A stretch of 7,374 nt of DNA from Hydrogenophaga sp. (GTDB taxonomy: Bacteria > Pseudomonadota > Gammaproteobacteria > Burkholderiales > Burkholderiaceae_C), in NCBI GenBank assembly GCA_018335615.1, contig JAGXRS010000398.1, positions 1 through 7,374 of the forward strand, in the 5' to 3' direction. Within the stretch, counting starts at the first letter, position 1. The number at the start of each line of letters is the position of its first letter. Position numbers and translations under genes: made by a program. The notes under the pieces were generated by a model that had not been told where the DNA came from, ran no database searches, and saw only the letters and a list, made by a program, of their open reading frames with translations. Positions 5,909 through 7,374 of this stretch are shown piece by piece.

Positions 5909-6552
5909 GCACGATGAAGCTGCACAACTTCTGGCGCAGCGGCACCTCGCACCGCACGCGCATCGCGCTCAACCTCAAGGGACTGGACGTCGAGTACATC
6001 GCCGTTCACCTGGGCAAGGAAGCGCACCTGAGCGAGGCCTTCAAGGCCGTGAACCCGCAGCAGCTGGTGCCCGCCCTCGACACCGGCGAGCAGGTGCTGA
6101 TCCAGTCGCCCGCCATCATCGAATGGCTGGAAGAGCAGTACCCCACGCCCGCGCTGCTGCCCGCCGACGCGCACGGCCGTGCCCGCGTGCGCGCACTGGC
6201 GGCCATCGTGGGCTGCGACATCCACCCCATCAACAACCGCCGCATCCTCGAATACCTGCGCAAGGGCTTCGGTGCTGACGAGGCCGCCATCAACGCCTGG
6301 TGCGGTACCTGGATCACGGCCGGCTTCGACGCCTACGAAGCCCTGCTGGCGGCCGACCCACAGCGCGGTGCCTTCAGCGTCGGCGACACGCCCACGCTGG
6401 CCGACTGCTACCTGATTCCGCAGGTGGAAAGCGCGCGCCGCTTCCAGGTGGACCTGTCTCGCTGGCCGCTCATCAGCGCCATCGACAAGGCCTGCGCCGA
6501 ACTCGACGCCTTCCGGCGCGCCGCCCCGGCCGCGCAACCCGACGCGGCCTGA
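5905..6552 (+). CDS. nagL: Maleylpyruvate isomerase, glutathione-dependent (zeta-class GST)
   Basis: A 215-residue zeta-class glutathione transferase that isomerises maleylpyruvate (cis) to fumarylpyruvate (trans), using glutathione as cofactor. The thioredoxin-like domain starts MKLHNFWRSGTSHRTRIALNL and contains the cis-proline segment QQLVPALD; the helical domain includes CDIHPINNRRILEYL. Counting from MKL, R8, T11, H104, R110 and R176 all fall where I recall the active-site residues of NagL from the Ralstonia U2 naphthalene pathway, and overall wording is very close to that protein. ATG 5905 overlaps the hydrolase stop by 4 bp (ATGA), favouring translational coupling. ATG 5914 would give the 212 residues usual for NagL and is the alternative start. 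The glutathione-dependent type distinguishes this from the mycothiol-dependent isomerases of Gram-positives. Confidence 0.93.
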   Translation: MSTMKLHNFWRSGTSHRTRIALNLKGLDVEYIAVHLGKEAHLSEAFKAVNPQQLVPALDTGEQVLIQSPAIIEWLEEQYPTPALLPADAHGRARVRALAAIVGCDIHPINNRRILEYLRKGFGADEAAINAWCGTWITAGFDAYEALLAADPQRGAFSVGDTPTLADCYLIPQVESARRFQVDLSRWPLISAIDKACAELDAFRRAAPAAQPDAA

Positions 6553-6585
6553 CGCCCTTTCAACCGCCTCTTTTTCGACCCGTCC

Positions 6586-6614
6586 CGGCTTCGGCGCCCA
6601 GCGTGCCGGAGCCG
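6586..6614 (+). other. Strong hairpin between isomerase and TRAP genes
   Basis: CGGCTTCGGC (6586-6595) pairs with GCCGGAGCCG (6605-6614) over 10 bp with one T-G wobble and a 9-base loop. No T-tract follows, so it is not an intrinsic terminator. Lying in the 85-bp spacer before the transporter gene, it could stabilise the upstream mRNA end or partly separate expression of the two genes. In GC-rich DNA, chance formation is possible. Confidence 0.45.
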
Positions 6615-6637
6615 CTGCATTGCCTCAGGAGATTCGC

Positions 6638-7374
6638 ATGTCACTGTCCCACACCCTGCGCGGCCTCGCGGCCGCCCTCGCGCTGACCGTCGCCGGCACC
6701 GGCGCCAGCGCCCAAACCTTGAAGCTGGGCCACATCACACCGCCCACGCACGTCTGGCACCAGGTGTCGGAAAAGATCGCCACCGACCTGGAGAAGGCCT
6801 CCGGCGGCAAGATGAAGGTGGCGGTGAGCCCGCTGCAGAAGCTGGGCAACGAAGCCCAGATGATCAACCTGATGCAGGCCGGCGCGCAGCAGCTGGGCGT
6901 GTTCACGGTGGGCGGCCTGTCGAACCGCGAAGAGTCCTTCCTGGCCTGGTCGCTGCCCTACGTGTTCAAGGACGTGGCCCACGCCACCCGCGCCGCCAGC
7001 ACCCCGGCCGCCAAGGAAATGCTCAAGCGCCTGGACCAGCATGGCCTGGTGGGCCTGGGCTACACCTTCGCCGGCATGCGCCACGTGCTCTCGCTGCAAC
7101 CGGTGGCCTCGGCCAAGGACCTGGCCAACAAGAAGGTGCGTTCCTTCCCGAGCCCGATCTACAACGACTGGTGGAACGCCAACGGCGCTGCGCCCACGGC
7201 CATGCCGCTGTCCGAGGTGGCGCCCTCGCTGACCACCAAGCTGCTCGACGCGGTGGACGTGGACCTGGACGCGCTGGTGGGCCTGAAATTCCACCAGCAA
7301 GCCCCGAACCTCACCCTCACCAACCACATGGCCTTCCCGGCCGTGATCGTGGTGTCGAAGAAGTGGCTGGCCAC
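6638..7374 (+). CDS. dctP: TRAP transporter solute-binding protein, DctP family (runs off right edge)
   Basis: The first 245 codons of a periplasmic binding protein of the TRAP (tripartite ATP-independent periplasmic) type. Residues 1-26 are a Sec signal peptide (SLRGL-like basic start, hydrophobic AAALALTVAG core, likely cleavage after ASA or ASAQ). The mature protein opens TLKLGHITPPTHVWH, then KMKVAVSPLQKLGNEAQMINLMQAG, the DctP-type segment VRSFPSPIYNDWW with R168 as the candidate carboxylate-binding arginine, and PTAMPLSEVAPSLTTKLLDAV. AGGAGA sits 5 bases before ATG 6638. In the full system it would deliver a carboxylate to DctQ/DctM membrane proteins, expected downstream. Placement directly after the gentisate genes suggests uptake of 3-hydroxybenzoate, gentisate or a similar acid; that is inference. 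The stretch DAVDVDLDAL where most DctPs carry DG(x)(x)NP is unusual. Confidence 0.9.
   Translation, partial: MSLSHTLRGLAAALALTVAGTGASAQTLKLGHITPPTHVWHQVSEKIATDLEKASGGKMKVAVSPLQKLGNEAQMINLMQAGAQQLGVFTVGGLSNREESFLAWSLPYVFKDVAHATRAASTPAAKEMLKRLDQHGLVGLGYTFAGMRHVLSLQPVASAKDLANKKVRSFPSPIYNDWWNANGAAPTAMPLSEVAPSLTTKLLDAVDVDLDALVGLKFHQQAPNLTLTNHMAFPAVIVVSKKWLA

Overview
The window is high-GC, gene-dense DNA with the codon and gene style of a betaproteobacterium. Family resemblance of the catabolic genes (naphthalene/gentisate 'nag' type) and the GGGGG-rich hairpin repeats suggest a member of the Comamonadaceae such as Hydrogenophaga, Polaromonas, Acidovorax or Variovorax. The genus is inference; no 16S or other taxonomic marker is present.

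Left part, minus strand (about 1-1991): a two-gene DNA-repair operon. A SbcD/YhaO-type metallophosphoesterase (1991-711) is followed after 17 bp by a YhaN/SbcC-like AAA ATPase, of which only the first 231 codons are in the window (693-1). Next is a minus-strand MarR-family regulator (2581-2093), divergent from the catabolic operon.

Centre and right, plus strand (2723-7374): a compact operon for complete degradation of 3-hydroxybenzoate through gentisate. The genes are an FAD 3-hydroxybenzoate 6-monooxygenase (2723-3931), gentisate 1,2-dioxygenase (3950-4984), fumarylpyruvate hydrolase (5207-5908), glutathione-dependent maleylpyruvate isomerase (5905-6552), then a TRAP-transporter periplasmic binding protein (6638 to beyond the right edge). 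Together they would convert 3-hydroxybenzoate to gentisate, maleylpyruvate, fumarylpyruvate and finally fumarate plus pyruvate. The TRAP system is a plausible importer of the aromatic acid or a related carboxylate.

Control: the 141-bp divergent spacer between the MarR gene and the monooxygenase is the only AT-rich part of the window. It holds two palindromes sharing the ATTAG/CTAAT half-site, one abutting the likely -10 of the catabolic operon and the other at the likely MarR promoter. This fits an autoregulated, aromatic-acid-responsive MarR repressor.

The least ordinary element is a pair of inverted REP-like hairpin units (5030-5145) inside the operon, between the dioxygenase and the hydrolase. 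Their stems differ by a compensating base-pair change. I see no clearly new biological system: the pathway is known, and the interest lies in its regulation and in the repeat insertion.
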